Assembly (NCBI RefSeq): GCF_000337795.1
Contig: NZ_AOLP01000004.1
Location: 124,001-188,000 of the forward strand
Direction: 5' to 3'
Origin: Haloferax denitrificans ATCC 35960
Lineage (GTDB): Archaea > Halobacteriota > Halobacteria > Halobacteriales > Haloferacaceae
DNA length: 64,000 nt
Position numbers and translations under genes: made by a program. Of the stretch, positions 35,840 to 43,839 are shown one piece after another. Under the pieces are notes generated by a model that saw only the letters and a program-made list of their open reading frames with translations, was not told where the DNA came from and searched no databases. Each line of letters begins with the position of its first letter. Positions within the stretch are counted from its first letter, which is position 1.

Positions 35840-36679
35840 TCAGTAGTGTCCCATGACGCCCCGGCGCCGAGCGACTCGCGAGCAGTACTTGAAAACGACG
35901 TATCCGCAGACGAGATAACCGACGCCGACTCCGAGGAGCACGGACAGTTCCCCGGCCGAGAACTCCCACAGCCGAACCCCCCGGCGCATCGATTGCTGGA
36001 GGAGCGCAGAGCCCTGAACGAGCGGCAGCAACCGAAGGAGCGGCACGTCCGCCGTCGGTGCCCCAACGAGGCCGACCATCGCGAACTGCATGAGGTTCGA
36101 AACCGCCCCGATTCGCTTGTAGATGAGCGCGAGCCCCGCGAACACGAACCCGATTCCGACGACCGAAAGTAGCGCCGCGAGTACGACGGGGACGATAGTG
36201 AGCAGGTCGACCGAGAGCGTTCGGCCCGTGGTCACCAGCATGAGAACGAGGATGAGCCCCCCGATGGCCATGCTCTGAATCACGTTGGAGGCCGCTTTCA
36301 GGAGCATGATACGCCCGAACCCGAACGGGGACATATACAGCTGTTCGAGGGTTCCCCACTGGGACTCCTGCGTGACGTTCCCGGAGAGACCGGAGTAGGC
36401 GCCCTGTGCCATCGTCCAGAGGAACCAGCCGACGATGACGCCATTGAGTGTCGAATCGAGCGATTGTGGAGACCCGCCGATTCCGCCGACGACCGCTTGT
36501 CCGCCGAAGAAGACGATGGCGAAGAACACGTACATCGTCGCCACGTTGATGGCGAAGTTCACTCGGTACCGGAGCATCACGGTGAACTGCTTTCTGACGA
36601 TCTCCCAGAGGAGTCGGCCGAAGCCAGCAAGCGTGGTCTCGCTACCGGGACTGGTCGAATGCGCTGTCTCCGAACTCAT
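35840..36679 (-). CDS. ABC-2 type permease of the lanthipeptide cluster
   Basis: The 279-residue membrane protein has six predicted spans (for example FAINVATMYVFFAIVFFG, GGLILVLMLVTTG and LSVLLGVGVGYLVCGYVVF) and the ABC-2 pattern with a soluble loop between spans two and three (TQESQWGTLEQLYMSPFG). Its ATG overlaps the ATPase stop (ATGA), so the two are co-translated. It ends 111 bp before the precursor start. It would export the peptide or protect the producer; it has no protease domain. Confidence 0.88.
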   Translation of the reverse strand: MSSETAHSTSPGSETTLAGFGRLLWEIVRKQFTVMLRYRVNFAINVATMYVFFAIVFFGGQAVVGGIGGSPQSLDSTLNGVIVGWFLWTMAQGAYSGLSGNVTQESQWGTLEQLYMSPFGFGRIMLLKAASNVIQSMAIGGLILVLMLVTTGRTLSVDLLTIVPVVLAALLSVVGIGFVFAGLALIYKRIGAVSNLMQFAMVGLVGAPTADVPLLRLLPLVQGSALLQQSMRRGVRLWEFSAGELSVLLGVGVGYLVCGYVVFKYCSRVARRRGVMGHY

Positions 36680-37734
36680 GTCTGCGTGTCCATCCGCTGT
36701 GAACGGTCGGACTCGAGCGGGCCCTCGGAAGGCTCGTTCGTCAGTTGGATGAATACCTCCTCGAGGTCGGGTTCTACCGAGGTGAACGACTCGACGTCGC
36801 ACCCGGCCTCGCGCAGGCCGTCGACGAGACGGTAAAACTCGTCGCCGCCGACGCGGACCGAAAACTGGGTCGAACCGCCCCTCGTCTCGAACGAATCCGC
36901 GTCGAACTGAGCCGAGAGACGCCGGCGGATCTCCTGTGGGAGCGTTCCGTCGACCACGATTCGATACGACTGAATGTCGAACACGTCGAGGAGGTTCGAG
37001 ACGCTCCGGTCGGTGACGACTTCGCCGTCGTTCATCACCACGACCCGGTCGCAGATGTCCTCGATGACGTCCATGTCGTGGCTCGACAGGAGGAGCGTCG
37101 TCCCTCGGTCCGTGACGAGGCGTCGAAGCTCCTCGCGCAGTTCGAGCGAACTCTCGACGTCGAGTCCGAGCGTCGGCTCGTCCAGAAGGACGACATCGGC
37201 GTCCCTCGCGAGCGTACACGCGAGCGAGACTTTCTGTTTTTCGCCCCGCGAGAGTTCTCTGACGGTCGAATCGGCTTTGTCCGTGAGCCCGAACTTATCG
37301 AGTAACTCCCGTTGTCGCCGCTCCGTTCGCCGCGTCGATTCTCCGGCGAGCGCCGCGAAAAACCGCATGTTCTCCCGCACCGTCAGCCGCCAGTAGACGT
37401 TCCGTGCGCCCTCTAACATCGCCCCGATATGTCGATACGCGCGCTCCGGTTCGTCGTGGATGTCGGTTCCGTGAACCCGGACGGTACCGCCCGTGGGGAC
37501 GATGAGCCCGAGTACCGATTTAATCGTGGTCGTCTTCCCGGCCCCGTTGGGTCCGAGTAGCCCGACGGCAGTGCCTCGCTCGATGTCGAAGTCGACTCGC
37601 TCGACCGCCGTAACCGACCCGTCGCTCCCCTCGTACTGCTTGTGGAGGTCCGATACGGAGAGGACGGTCGCTTCGGTATCGGTGGAGGGCTCGGCTTCGT
37701 CAGCGCGTACTGACGAATCGTGTACGTCTCCCAT
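36676..37734 (-). CDS. ABC ATPase of the lanthipeptide cluster
   Basis: The 352-residue CcmA-type ATPase has Walker A GLLGPNGAGKTTTIKSVLGL, signature ELSRGEKQKVSLACTLARDA and Walker B VVLLDEPTLGLDVESSLELR, followed by a C-terminal domain of about 90 residues. The class serves ABC-2 exporters such as LanFEG immunity pumps and drug exporters. No C39 peptidase domain is attached. ATG at 37734 follows a GTG one codon upstream; TATA-like ATTTATTATAG lies about 31 nt before it. Confidence 0.9.
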   Translation of the reverse strand: MGDVHDSSVRADEAEPSTDTEATVLSVSDLHKQYEGSDGSVTAVERVDFDIERGTAVGLLGPNGAGKTTTIKSVLGLIVPTGGTVRVHGTDIHDEPERAYRHIGAMLEGARNVYWRLTVRENMRFFAALAGESTRRTERRQRELLDKFGLTDKADSTVRELSRGEKQKVSLACTLARDADVVLLDEPTLGLDVESSLELREELRRLVTDRGTTLLLSSHDMDVIEDICDRVVVMNDGEVVTDRSVSNLLDVFDIQSYRIVVDGTLPQEIRRRLSAQFDADSFETRGGSTQFSVRVGGDEFYRLVDGLREAGCDVESFTSVEPDLEEVFIQLTNEPSEGPLESDRSQRMDTQT

Positions 37735-37758
37735 CACGTCAGTTCGTGACGACGGTCT

Positions 37759-37788
37759 ACTATAATAAATTGTTGGCTGTTAAACAAT
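37759..37788 (-). promoter_or_regulatory. Promoter and palindrome before the exporter genes
   Basis: The minus-strand TATA-like element ATTTATTATAG (37759-37769) is flanked upstream by an inverted repeat ATTGTT-N8-AACAAT (37769-37788). The repeat abuts the TATA/BRE position, where a repressor would block TBP/TFB loading. It is the only clear palindrome in the lanthipeptide cluster. Confidence 0.45.
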
Positions 37789-38006
37789 AACAAGAGCCCC
37801 GAAGGGTCACGCAGTCGTCCGGCTTTTGAGGTGTGTCCTCAGTTCCGAGCCGGACGAGCGCCTCGGAACTGTCTGTTCGCACCGTCTCTCCGTGAGTCGG
37901 TGAATTTGTGAACGGAGCCGGACCACGAAATATCATATCCACTACGTAAATCGCGTTCAGCGAACGTACATATGTGTTCGGTCCCTCGGTCTAACTGCGA
38001 ACACCA

Positions 38007-38609
38007 ATGTCAGACTACGAACTTGACCCCCTCCCGTACGAGTACGACGCCCTTGAACCCCACATCTCCGAGCAGGTGCTGACGTGGCATCACGACACCC
38101 ACCATCAGGGCTACGTCAACGGCTGGAACGCGGCCGAGGAGACTCTCGCTGACAACCGCGAAGCAGGCGAGTTCGGCTCGTCCGCCGGCGCGCTCCGCAA
38201 CGTCACCCACAACGGCTCGGGACACATTCTGCACGACCTGTTCTGGCAGAACATGTCGCCGGAAGGCGGCGACGAGCCCGAGGGCGCGCTCGCAGAGCGC
38301 ATCGCGGAGGACTTCGGCTCCTACGAGGCGTGGAAGGGCGAATTCGAAGCGGCGGCCGGCGCGGCCGGCGGCTGGGCGCTCTTGGTGTACGACTCGTTCT
38401 CGAACCAGCTTCGGAACGTCGTCGTCGACAAGCACGACCAGGGCGCGCTCTGGGGCTCTCACCCGATTCTCGCGCTGGACGTCTGGGAGCACTCGTACTA
38501 CCACGACTACGGCCCGGCCCGCGGCGACTTCGTCTCCGCGTTCTTCGAGGTCGTCGACTGGGAAGAACCGTCGGCCCGCTACGACCAGGCCGTCGAACTC
38601 TTCGAGTAA
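38007..38609 (+). CDS. sod: Superoxide dismutase (Mn/Fe)
   Basis: The 200-residue enzyme dismutates superoxide. Metal ligands are visible in HISEQVLTWHHDTHHQGYVN, then GSGHILHDLFWQNM and LDVWEHSYYHDYG (Asp and His). Length and all ligands are normal, with MnSOD-like residues as in other haloarchaea. Monocistronic; a ATATG-rich promoter region lies at about 37965. Confidence 0.96.
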   Translation: MSDYELDPLPYEYDALEPHISEQVLTWHHDTHHQGYVNGWNAAEETLADNREAGEFGSSAGALRNVTHNGSGHILHDLFWQNMSPEGGDEPEGALAERIAEDFGSYEAWKGEFEAAAGAAGGWALLVYDSFSNQLRNVVVDKHDQGALWGSHPILALDVWEHSYYHDYGPARGDFVSAFFEVVDWEEPSARYDQAVELFE

Positions 38610-38674
38610 CGCCGCGTAGCGCAGACGAACGACGCGCTTCCCGCGCGACCACCACAGGTTACCGTAAACGGGTG

Positions 38675-38710
38675 CCCCACCGAGGGCATCTGGTGGGGTG
38701 GGTTCACCCC
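38675..38710 (+). other. Two mutually exclusive GC hairpins
   Basis: Stem one pairs CCCCACC (38675-38681) with GGTGGGG (38692-38698). Stem two pairs GGGGTG (38695-38700) with CACCCC (38705-38710). They share bases 38695-38698, so only one can form. The site is after sod and about 150 bp before the small gene at 38857. It could be a terminator of sod or a structured leader; no T-run follows. Confidence 0.45.
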
Positions 38711-38856
38711 GCCTGACCGGCACCCTTCTGCCGAACGTCCGACGTATCTCCCGGCGAGCGGTGCGATTGGGTGCGACCGGGTGCGACCGGGCGCGCTCGA
38801 AAACCCACTTTGTTTCAATCAAAGTTCATAACTACTCGGAAGCGAATGTCCGGGTT

Positions 38857-39039
38857 ATGAGCAACCCACCGTGGACCGCCGAATTCGCCGCGCTGAAGTC
38901 CGAATGCGCCGTCGAACTCGCCTCGCTACTGGAGGAATATCCACAGCCGGTCGTCTACGAGGTGATGAGCGAGATGCTCCGCCGCGAGATGCGCGACCAG
39001 TTCGCCGTCTCGTTCGCCGAGTCGAAACTGGAGGAGTAG
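38857..39039 (+). CDS. Small haloarchaeal protein, 60 residues
   Basis: The product begins MSNPPWTAEFAALKSECAVE and is acidic and helical, ending SFAESKLEE. The composition is typically halophilic and an AT-rich promoter segment lies about 25-35 bp upstream. No family recognised. An upstream in-frame extension to 38698 is arginine-rich and rejected. Confidence 0.7.
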   Translation: MSNPPWTAEFAALKSECAVELASLLEEYPQPVVYEVMSEMLRREMRDQFAVSFAESKLEE

Positions 39040-39100
39040 ACGTCGAACGCCGTCACGTCGGTCGGTTCCGGGCCCGGTCAACGCGACGACGCCCACCACG

Positions 39101-39988
39101 TCAGTCGGCGTTCACGAGGAAGACGCCGACAGCGAGAACAGTGCCCCCGCCGAGGAGTTCGAGGCCGACCGGCTCGCTCAAGACGACGGCGCCGAGCAGG
39201 ATGCCGACGACCGGCTGGGCGAAAAAGAAGACGCCGACGGCGCTCGCGTCCGCGTACTCCATGCCTTTGTACCAGCAGTACCACGCGGCCGCGGTGCTCA
39301 GGAGACCGAGGTAGAGCACCGCGCCCACGACCGGAAGCGAGGGCGAAATCGAGTCGAACGCCGCCGGGTCGAGATAGAACTCCACCGGGACCAGCGCCCC
39401 GAACAGGGGCACCGACAGCACCGTCGCGTAGGTCGCGGTTTCGAGCGCCGAGTACCGCCGGATGAGCGGCTTCGCGAACACCGAAAAGGCGGCGAAACAG
39501 AGCGACGAGAACAGGAGCAACGCGACGCCCGAGACGCTCCCGCCGGCGAGCGCGGCCGCGTCGTACTGCCCCGAGAGGACGACGAGCGTCCCGAGCGTCG
39601 CCAGCGCCGTCCCGACCGACTTCCGGCGCGTGAGGGGTTCGCCGAGCGCCGTCACCCCCAGCGCGAGCATGAACACCGGCGTCAGGACGGTCAAAAGCGA
39701 GCCCTGACTCGCGTTCGTCAGGTCGGTGCCCACGAACTGGGTCGAAAGCGCCGCGGTCAGCCAGACGGCGAGCGCCGCGAACCGTCGCCACTCGTTTCGG
39801 TCGAACGACCGGGCGGGCGTGGTCGCTCGCACGGCGACGTAGAGGACGCCCGCGCCGAGTGCGACGCGCAGGAAGGCGAGCGTCAGCGGCGGAATCGACC
39901 GGAATCCCCACTTGCTGACGACGTACATTCCGCCCCAGATGCCCGCCGCGAGGAGGGGAGCGGCGGCGAGGAGTCGGTCGCGGTCCAT
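39101..39988 (-). CDS. EamA/DMT-family transporter
   Basis: The 295-residue protein has ten predicted spans in two EamA repeats (about 5-140 and 150-290). Repeat starts show AAGIWGGMYVVSKWGFRSIP, and repeat two has AAWYCWYKGMEYADASAVGV with the FFAQPVVGILLGAVVLSEPV block. Likely an exporter of amino acids or other metabolites; the substrate is open. It is convergent with the small gene at 38857. Confidence 0.9.
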   Translation of the reverse strand: MDRDRLLAAAPLLAAGIWGGMYVVSKWGFRSIPPLTLAFLRVALGAGVLYVAVRATTPARSFDRNEWRRFAALAVWLTAALSTQFVGTDLTNASQGSLLTVLTPVFMLALGVTALGEPLTRRKSVGTALATLGTLVVLSGQYDAAALAGGSVSGVALLLFSSLCFAAFSVFAKPLIRRYSALETATYATVLSVPLFGALVPVEFYLDPAAFDSISPSLPVVGAVLYLGLLSTAAAWYCWYKGMEYADASAVGVFFFAQPVVGILLGAVVLSEPVGLELLGGGTVLAVGVFLVNAD

Positions 39989-40161
39989 CGCCGAGGCACA
40001 CGAACCGAGACACTAAGAGCGAGGGGAATCCGGAATCGACTGCGGCGAGGCGACGCCGCGGGGCGCGCCGAGCGTCGTGCCACCCGGCCGCACGTAATCC
40101 AGAGGAATACAAAATATCCGCTTTGCCGAGGTTCTTTATCGAGTGCGCTAGTACATGAGAC

Positions 40162-40746
40162 ATGGCAGACGTAATCGTCATCGGCGGCGGTCCCGCTGGT
40201 CTGACAACCGCCCTCTTCACCGCCAAGAACGGTCTCTCCACGACGGTCTTCGACACCGACAAGACGTGGATGCACAAGGCGCATCTGTTCAACTACCCCG
40301 GAATCGGCTCCATCGACGGCACGGACTACATGGAGACGCTCCGCACGCAGGTCGACCACTTCGCCGCGGAACGCCATCAGGGCGAGGAAGTCACCGACGT
40401 GAGCGACAGCGACGACGGGTTCGTGGTCACGACCGACGACGACGAGTACGAGGCCGACTACGTCGTGCTCGCCACGGGCGCGAACCGCGACCTCGCCGAG
40501 GCGCTCGGCTGTGCGTTCGACGACGACCTCGTCGACGTGGACGTGACGATGGAGACGAGCGTCGAAGGCGCCTACGCCACGGGCGCGATGGTCCGCGCCG
40601 AGGAGTGGCAGGCCGTCATCTCCGCCGGCGACGGCGCGGCCGCCGCCCTCAACATCCTCTCGACCGAGAAGGGCGAACACTACCACGACTTCGACGTGCC
40701 CGCCGACGCCGAGTCCACCTTCGGCTCGCTCGTCGACGAGGTCTAA
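40162..40746 (+). CDS. Half-size thioredoxin-reductase-like flavoprotein
   Basis: The 194-residue protein starts with an FAD-binding Rossmann motif VIGGGPAGLTTALFTAKNG and contains YVVLATGAN and a C-terminal GAYATGAMVRAEEWQAVISAGDGAAAAL block, the FAD domain of TrxB. The NAD(P)H domain and the CxxC redox pair of TrxB (about 310 residues) are missing; the two FAD halves join directly. All FAD motifs are intact and the gene is not decayed, so it may be a stand-alone FAD enzyme or partner-dependent reductase. Confidence 0.82.
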   Translation: MADVIVIGGGPAGLTTALFTAKNGLSTTVFDTDKTWMHKAHLFNYPGIGSIDGTDYMETLRTQVDHFAAERHQGEEVTDVSDSDDGFVVTTDDDEYEADYVVLATGANRDLAEALGCAFDDDLVDVDVTMETSVEGAYATGAMVRAEEWQAVISAGDGAAAALNILSTEKGEHYHDFDVPADAESTFGSLVDEV

Positions 40747-40757
40747 TCCACGCATCC

Positions 40758-40795
40758 GGTCGCGTCTCGACCGCGACCACGCACGCTCGTTTTTT
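40758..40795 (+). terminator. Hairpin and T-run after the flavoprotein gene
   Basis: GGTCGCG (40758-40764) pairs with CGCGACC (40772-40778), followed by six T at 40790-40795, between convergent genes. Confidence 0.55.
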
Positions 40796-40827
40796 CGTCG
40801 CCGCCCCCCCGAGACCCGTCTGTCCGG

Positions 40828-41550
40828 TCAGTCGAGTCGCTCGATGAACGAGTCGATAACCCGGATTTCGTCGTCGTTGATAGCGTGGCCAAGTCCCTCG
40901 TACAGCCGACTCGTCGCGTCGGCCCCGAGCGCCGAGAAGGCTCGGGCCGACGCCTCGACTCGGTCGGCATCGACGCGGGGGTCGTCGCGGCCGCCTCCGA
41001 AGAAGACCGGTGTGCCGTCGAGGTCGCCGTCGCTGACGTGACCGTCGTGGTCGCCATCGCTGTCGTCGCCGTCGTTGCCGACGCGACCGTCGGTTCGAGT
41101 CCCGAGGTCGGGTCCGAGAAGACTCCCCGAGAGGGAAACGAGGCCGCCGTATCGGCGGGGGTTTCGAAGCGCGAACTCGGCGGCGAGGCACGCGCCCTGC
41201 GAGAACCCGAAGAAGACGACTCGTTCGGGGGGAACCCCGGCGTCTGCGGCGATGTCGAGCGCGGCCGACACCCGGCCGAGCGCGGAGGTGAGCCACGGTT
41301 CGTTTCGCTCGATGGGACTGGCGGCCGGGGCCGGATACCACGAACTCCCGGCGGCCTGCGGCGCGAGGTACATCGCGCCGCGGTGGAGGAACTCGTCGAC
41401 GAGCGTGAGGACGTGCCGCGCTTTCGACCCGCGACCGTGGAGCATGACGACGGCCGCGTCGGCGACCTGCGGCGGCGCGCCGGCCGTCGCAATCTCCTGT
41501 CCCTCGTGGGGGTCGGTCGCGGACGCGGGCGCAGTCGGGCGGGGTGACAT
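40828..41550 (-). CDS. Alpha/beta hydrolase (carboxylesterase, MhqD-like)
   Basis: The 240-residue serine hydrolase has VVMLHGRGSKARHVLTL, the nucleophile elbow GFSQGACLAAEFAL (Ser), Asp in GGGRDDPRVDADR and His in YEGLGHAINDDEI. A very acidic Asp/Gly insert lies at about residues 155-180. Its ATG overlaps the stop of the ring-cleaving dioxygenase gene, so the two are one operon. In bacteria this family partners such dioxygenases in quinone detoxification. Confidence 0.88.
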   Translation of the reverse strand: MSPRPTAPASATDPHEGQEIATAGAPPQVADAAVVMLHGRGSKARHVLTLVDEFLHRGAMYLAPQAAGSSWYPAPAASPIERNEPWLTSALGRVSAALDIAADAGVPPERVVFFGFSQGACLAAEFALRNPRRYGGLVSLSGSLLGPDLGTRTDGRVGNDGDDSDGDHDGHVSDGDLDGTPVFFGGGRDDPRVDADRVEASARAFSALGADATSRLYEGLGHAINDDEIRVIDSFIERLD

Positions 41551-42530
41551 CAGTTCGACCCGTTGTCTCTATTTGCTCCGTCCTCGTCCCCACTCTCGAC
41601 GCCAGCCGGCAGGTCCAGCGGACGCAGTTGGCTCTCTATCATCTCGCGGTCCTCCTCCAACCACGGCGGCAGGTACAGCGACTCCCCGAGCGTCTCCACG
41701 TCCACGTCGAAGGTGAGCCCGGGACCGTCGGTCGCGAGTTCGAACAGGATGCCGCCCGGTTCGCGGACGTACAGCGAGTGAAACACGTGTCTGTCTTTCA
41801 CCCGCGACACGTCGTAGCCGCGCTCGCGGAACAGGTCGTGCCACTCGTACAACTGGGATTCGTCGTCGACGCGGACCGCGACGTGGTGGATGCTCCCCGC
41901 GCCCTCGCGGCCGAACTCGCCGTCCCGGTCGAGGAGGTCGACGACGGTCGCCCGGTCGCCCGGCGCTCGGTAGCGGACGCGGTCGCCCTCCTGTGCGACG
42001 AGGTCGAACCCGAGCGTGTCGAGCACGCTGGCGGTCACGAAGGGGTTCGTCGAGTGGAGCGTGACCCCGTGAATGCCGCGAATCGCGCGCTCGGCGGGGA
42101 CCGGACCGTCGCCCCACGGGTCGACCGACGACTCGCCGGTGACGAGTTCGAGGTCGGTCCCGTCGGGGTCGGAAAACCGGATGGCCGTTTCGTCGAACCG
42201 CTCGAACGGGCCGTCGACTTGGACGCCGTGGTCGGCGAGGCGGTCGGCCCAGTAGTCGACGGCGTCGGGCGGAATCACCAGCGATGCGGTCCGAATCTGC
42301 GGCGTCCCGGGACGTCCCGGCTCCTCGGCGGGGTACGGGAAGAACGTCAGGGCCGTCCCGGGCGACCCGGTCTCGTCGCCGTAAAACAGGTGGCGCGTGA
42401 ATTTCTCGTTGAAGTTCACCGTCTGCTTGACGAGGCGCAGGCCGAGCGTCGTCGCGTAGAAGTCGACGTTCGCCTGCGCGTCGCGGACGATTCCCGTGAC
42501 GTGGTGGATTCCGGCGGTGTCTGTGAGCAT
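41550..42530 (-). CDS. VOC ring-cleaving dioxygenase (MhqO-like)
   Basis: The 326-residue protein carries two vicinal-oxygen-chelate modules (about 5-150 and 160-310). The first starts GIHHVTGIVRDAQANVDFYA, a metal-binding His; the second has IRGIHGVTLHSTN and IHHVAVRVDDESQLYEW; a Glu ligand is expected in PGGILFELATDGPG. This is the MhqO/YdfO-type extradiol dioxygenase pattern, acting on hydroquinones or catechols. Confidence 0.9.
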   Translation of the reverse strand: MLTDTAGIHHVTGIVRDAQANVDFYATTLGLRLVKQTVNFNEKFTRHLFYGDETGSPGTALTFFPYPAEEPGRPGTPQIRTASLVIPPDAVDYWADRLADHGVQVDGPFERFDETAIRFSDPDGTDLELVTGESSVDPWGDGPVPAERAIRGIHGVTLHSTNPFVTASVLDTLGFDLVAQEGDRVRYRAPGDRATVVDLLDRDGEFGREGAGSIHHVAVRVDDESQLYEWHDLFRERGYDVSRVKDRHVFHSLYVREPGGILFELATDGPGLTFDVDVETLGESLYLPPWLEEDREMIESQLRPLDLPAGVESGDEDGANRDNGSN

Positions 42531-42615
42531 CGAGTTGGGCGTGTCTGTTTGAACGATGGGCGGGTGCGGCGGGATGGTTCGGCGGCGGAGGCGTGTCGGT
42601 GGCGGCGATGTCGCG

Positions 42616-43368
42616 TCAGCGACCGATGGTCCCCTGTCGGGTGACGGGCGCGTCGGGGTCTATCAGGAACGCGACCACGGTGGCGTCCTCGTCGGCGGTG
42701 AGCGTCAGGCCGGCGTCGTCGACGAGCAGGCCGCTTTCGGTCTTCCCGAAGCGCGTGCCCGCGGCGTCGACGACGCCGTCGAACACGTAGAAGTACGCGT
42801 CCCGACCTTCGATTTCGGGGAGGTCGGCGCTCGACCCGGCGTCGAGGCGGAGGTCGAAGAGGTCCACTTCGTTGCGGACGAAAAGCGGCGCGTCGGACCC
42901 CTCGGGGCCGAACAGATGCCGCCACTCGCCCTCGACGGGGGCGTCGATGGGTTCGTGTTGGACGTTCGGCTCCAGCCCGAGGCTGTGTGGCCGGACGAAC
43001 ATCTGGAGCATGCGGAGCGGCGGGTCGTCCGCGCGGGTGAACTCCTCGTGCCAGAACGTCTCGCCCGCGTTCATCACCATCAGGTGGTCGGCGTCGGTGA
43101 CGAGGTCGTTGCCGTCTTGGTCGCCGTGGCGCATCACGCCGGCTGGCACCCACGAGATGATCTCCTCGTCGCGGTGGGGGTGCATCGCGATGTGCGTGTC
43201 GGGGTCCATGAACGACTCGACGATGGTCGCGAGCGGGCCGTAGCCGTGGTCCGCGTGGTCCGGGAGGGCGCGGCCGGGGAAGTTGAAGTAGGTCCGGAAC
43301 TTCCCCTGATTCTGGGAGACGTCGGTTCGCTCCGCCTTGTAGAGCTTCGTCTCGGAGCCGACTTTCAT
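42616..43368 (-). CDS. Pirin-family protein
   Basis: The 250-residue bicupin has the pirin metal site in DTHIAMHPHRDEEIISWVPA (His pair) with later His in HQDGNDLVTDADHLMV and FWHEEFTRAD. Pirins of this kind are often quercetinase-like or quinone-stress proteins. It is upstream of the dioxygenase and hydrolase genes on the same strand (85-bp gap), together resembling an Mhq-type quinone-stress set. Confidence 0.9.
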   Translation of the reverse strand: MKVGSETKLYKAERTDVSQNQGKFRTYFNFPGRALPDHADHGYGPLATIVESFMDPDTHIAMHPHRDEEIISWVPAGVMRHGDQDGNDLVTDADHLMVMNAGETFWHEEFTRADDPPLRMLQMFVRPHSLGLEPNVQHEPIDAPVEGEWRHLFGPEGSDAPLFVRNEVDLFDLRLDAGSSADLPEIEGRDAYFYVFDGVVDAAGTRFGKTESGLLVDDAGLTLTADEDATVVAFLIDPDAPVTRQGTIGR

Positions 43369-43577
43369 TACGTGCGCACCTACGCGTCGAATCTATATAC
43401 CTTCTCGGCGACGTGACCGAAAGCAGGTGACGTCGGTGTCACCGGGCTCGGGAGTCGGGACCGTTGTCGAATGACCGGCCGCGAGTCGGCGGGACTCACG
43501 AGACGGCGAGGGTCCGGTTCCGCGTCGACCGCTCAGTGACAACGGTTTTGTTCGTGACAGCCGACAGGGTAGTCGAC

Positions 43578-43799
43578 ATGGAGACGAGTCGGTTGACGCC
43601 ACGGCAAAGCTGGCTGTTCGTCGTCCTGAGCGGTATCGTCGCGGCGGGAGTGGTCTACGTGTTCGGCCCGGCCGACGCTGGCGTCCTCGCGTCGGTGGCG
43701 GCCGGGGGCGTGGTCAGTCTCATGTTCGCGGTCGGCTACGCGGTCTCGAACGAGCGGTTGAAACAGGCGCTCCTCGATTTGCTGTCGCTTCTCCCCTGA
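43578..43799 (+). CDS. Small two-span membrane protein
   Basis: The 73-residue product METSRLTPRQSWLFVVLSGI has two hydrophobic helices (about 12-32 and 38-56) and an amphipathic C-terminus. No family recognised. The ATG at 43578 excludes an upstream extension that is unlike halophilic coding sequence. Confidence 0.65.
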   Translation: METSRLTPRQSWLFVVLSGIVAAGVVYVFGPADAGVLASVAAGGVVSLMFAVGYAVSNERLKQALLDLLSLLP

Positions 43800-43839
43800 G
43801 TTCGCCCCCGGCTCGACCGACTCTGAACGACCCACGGCG

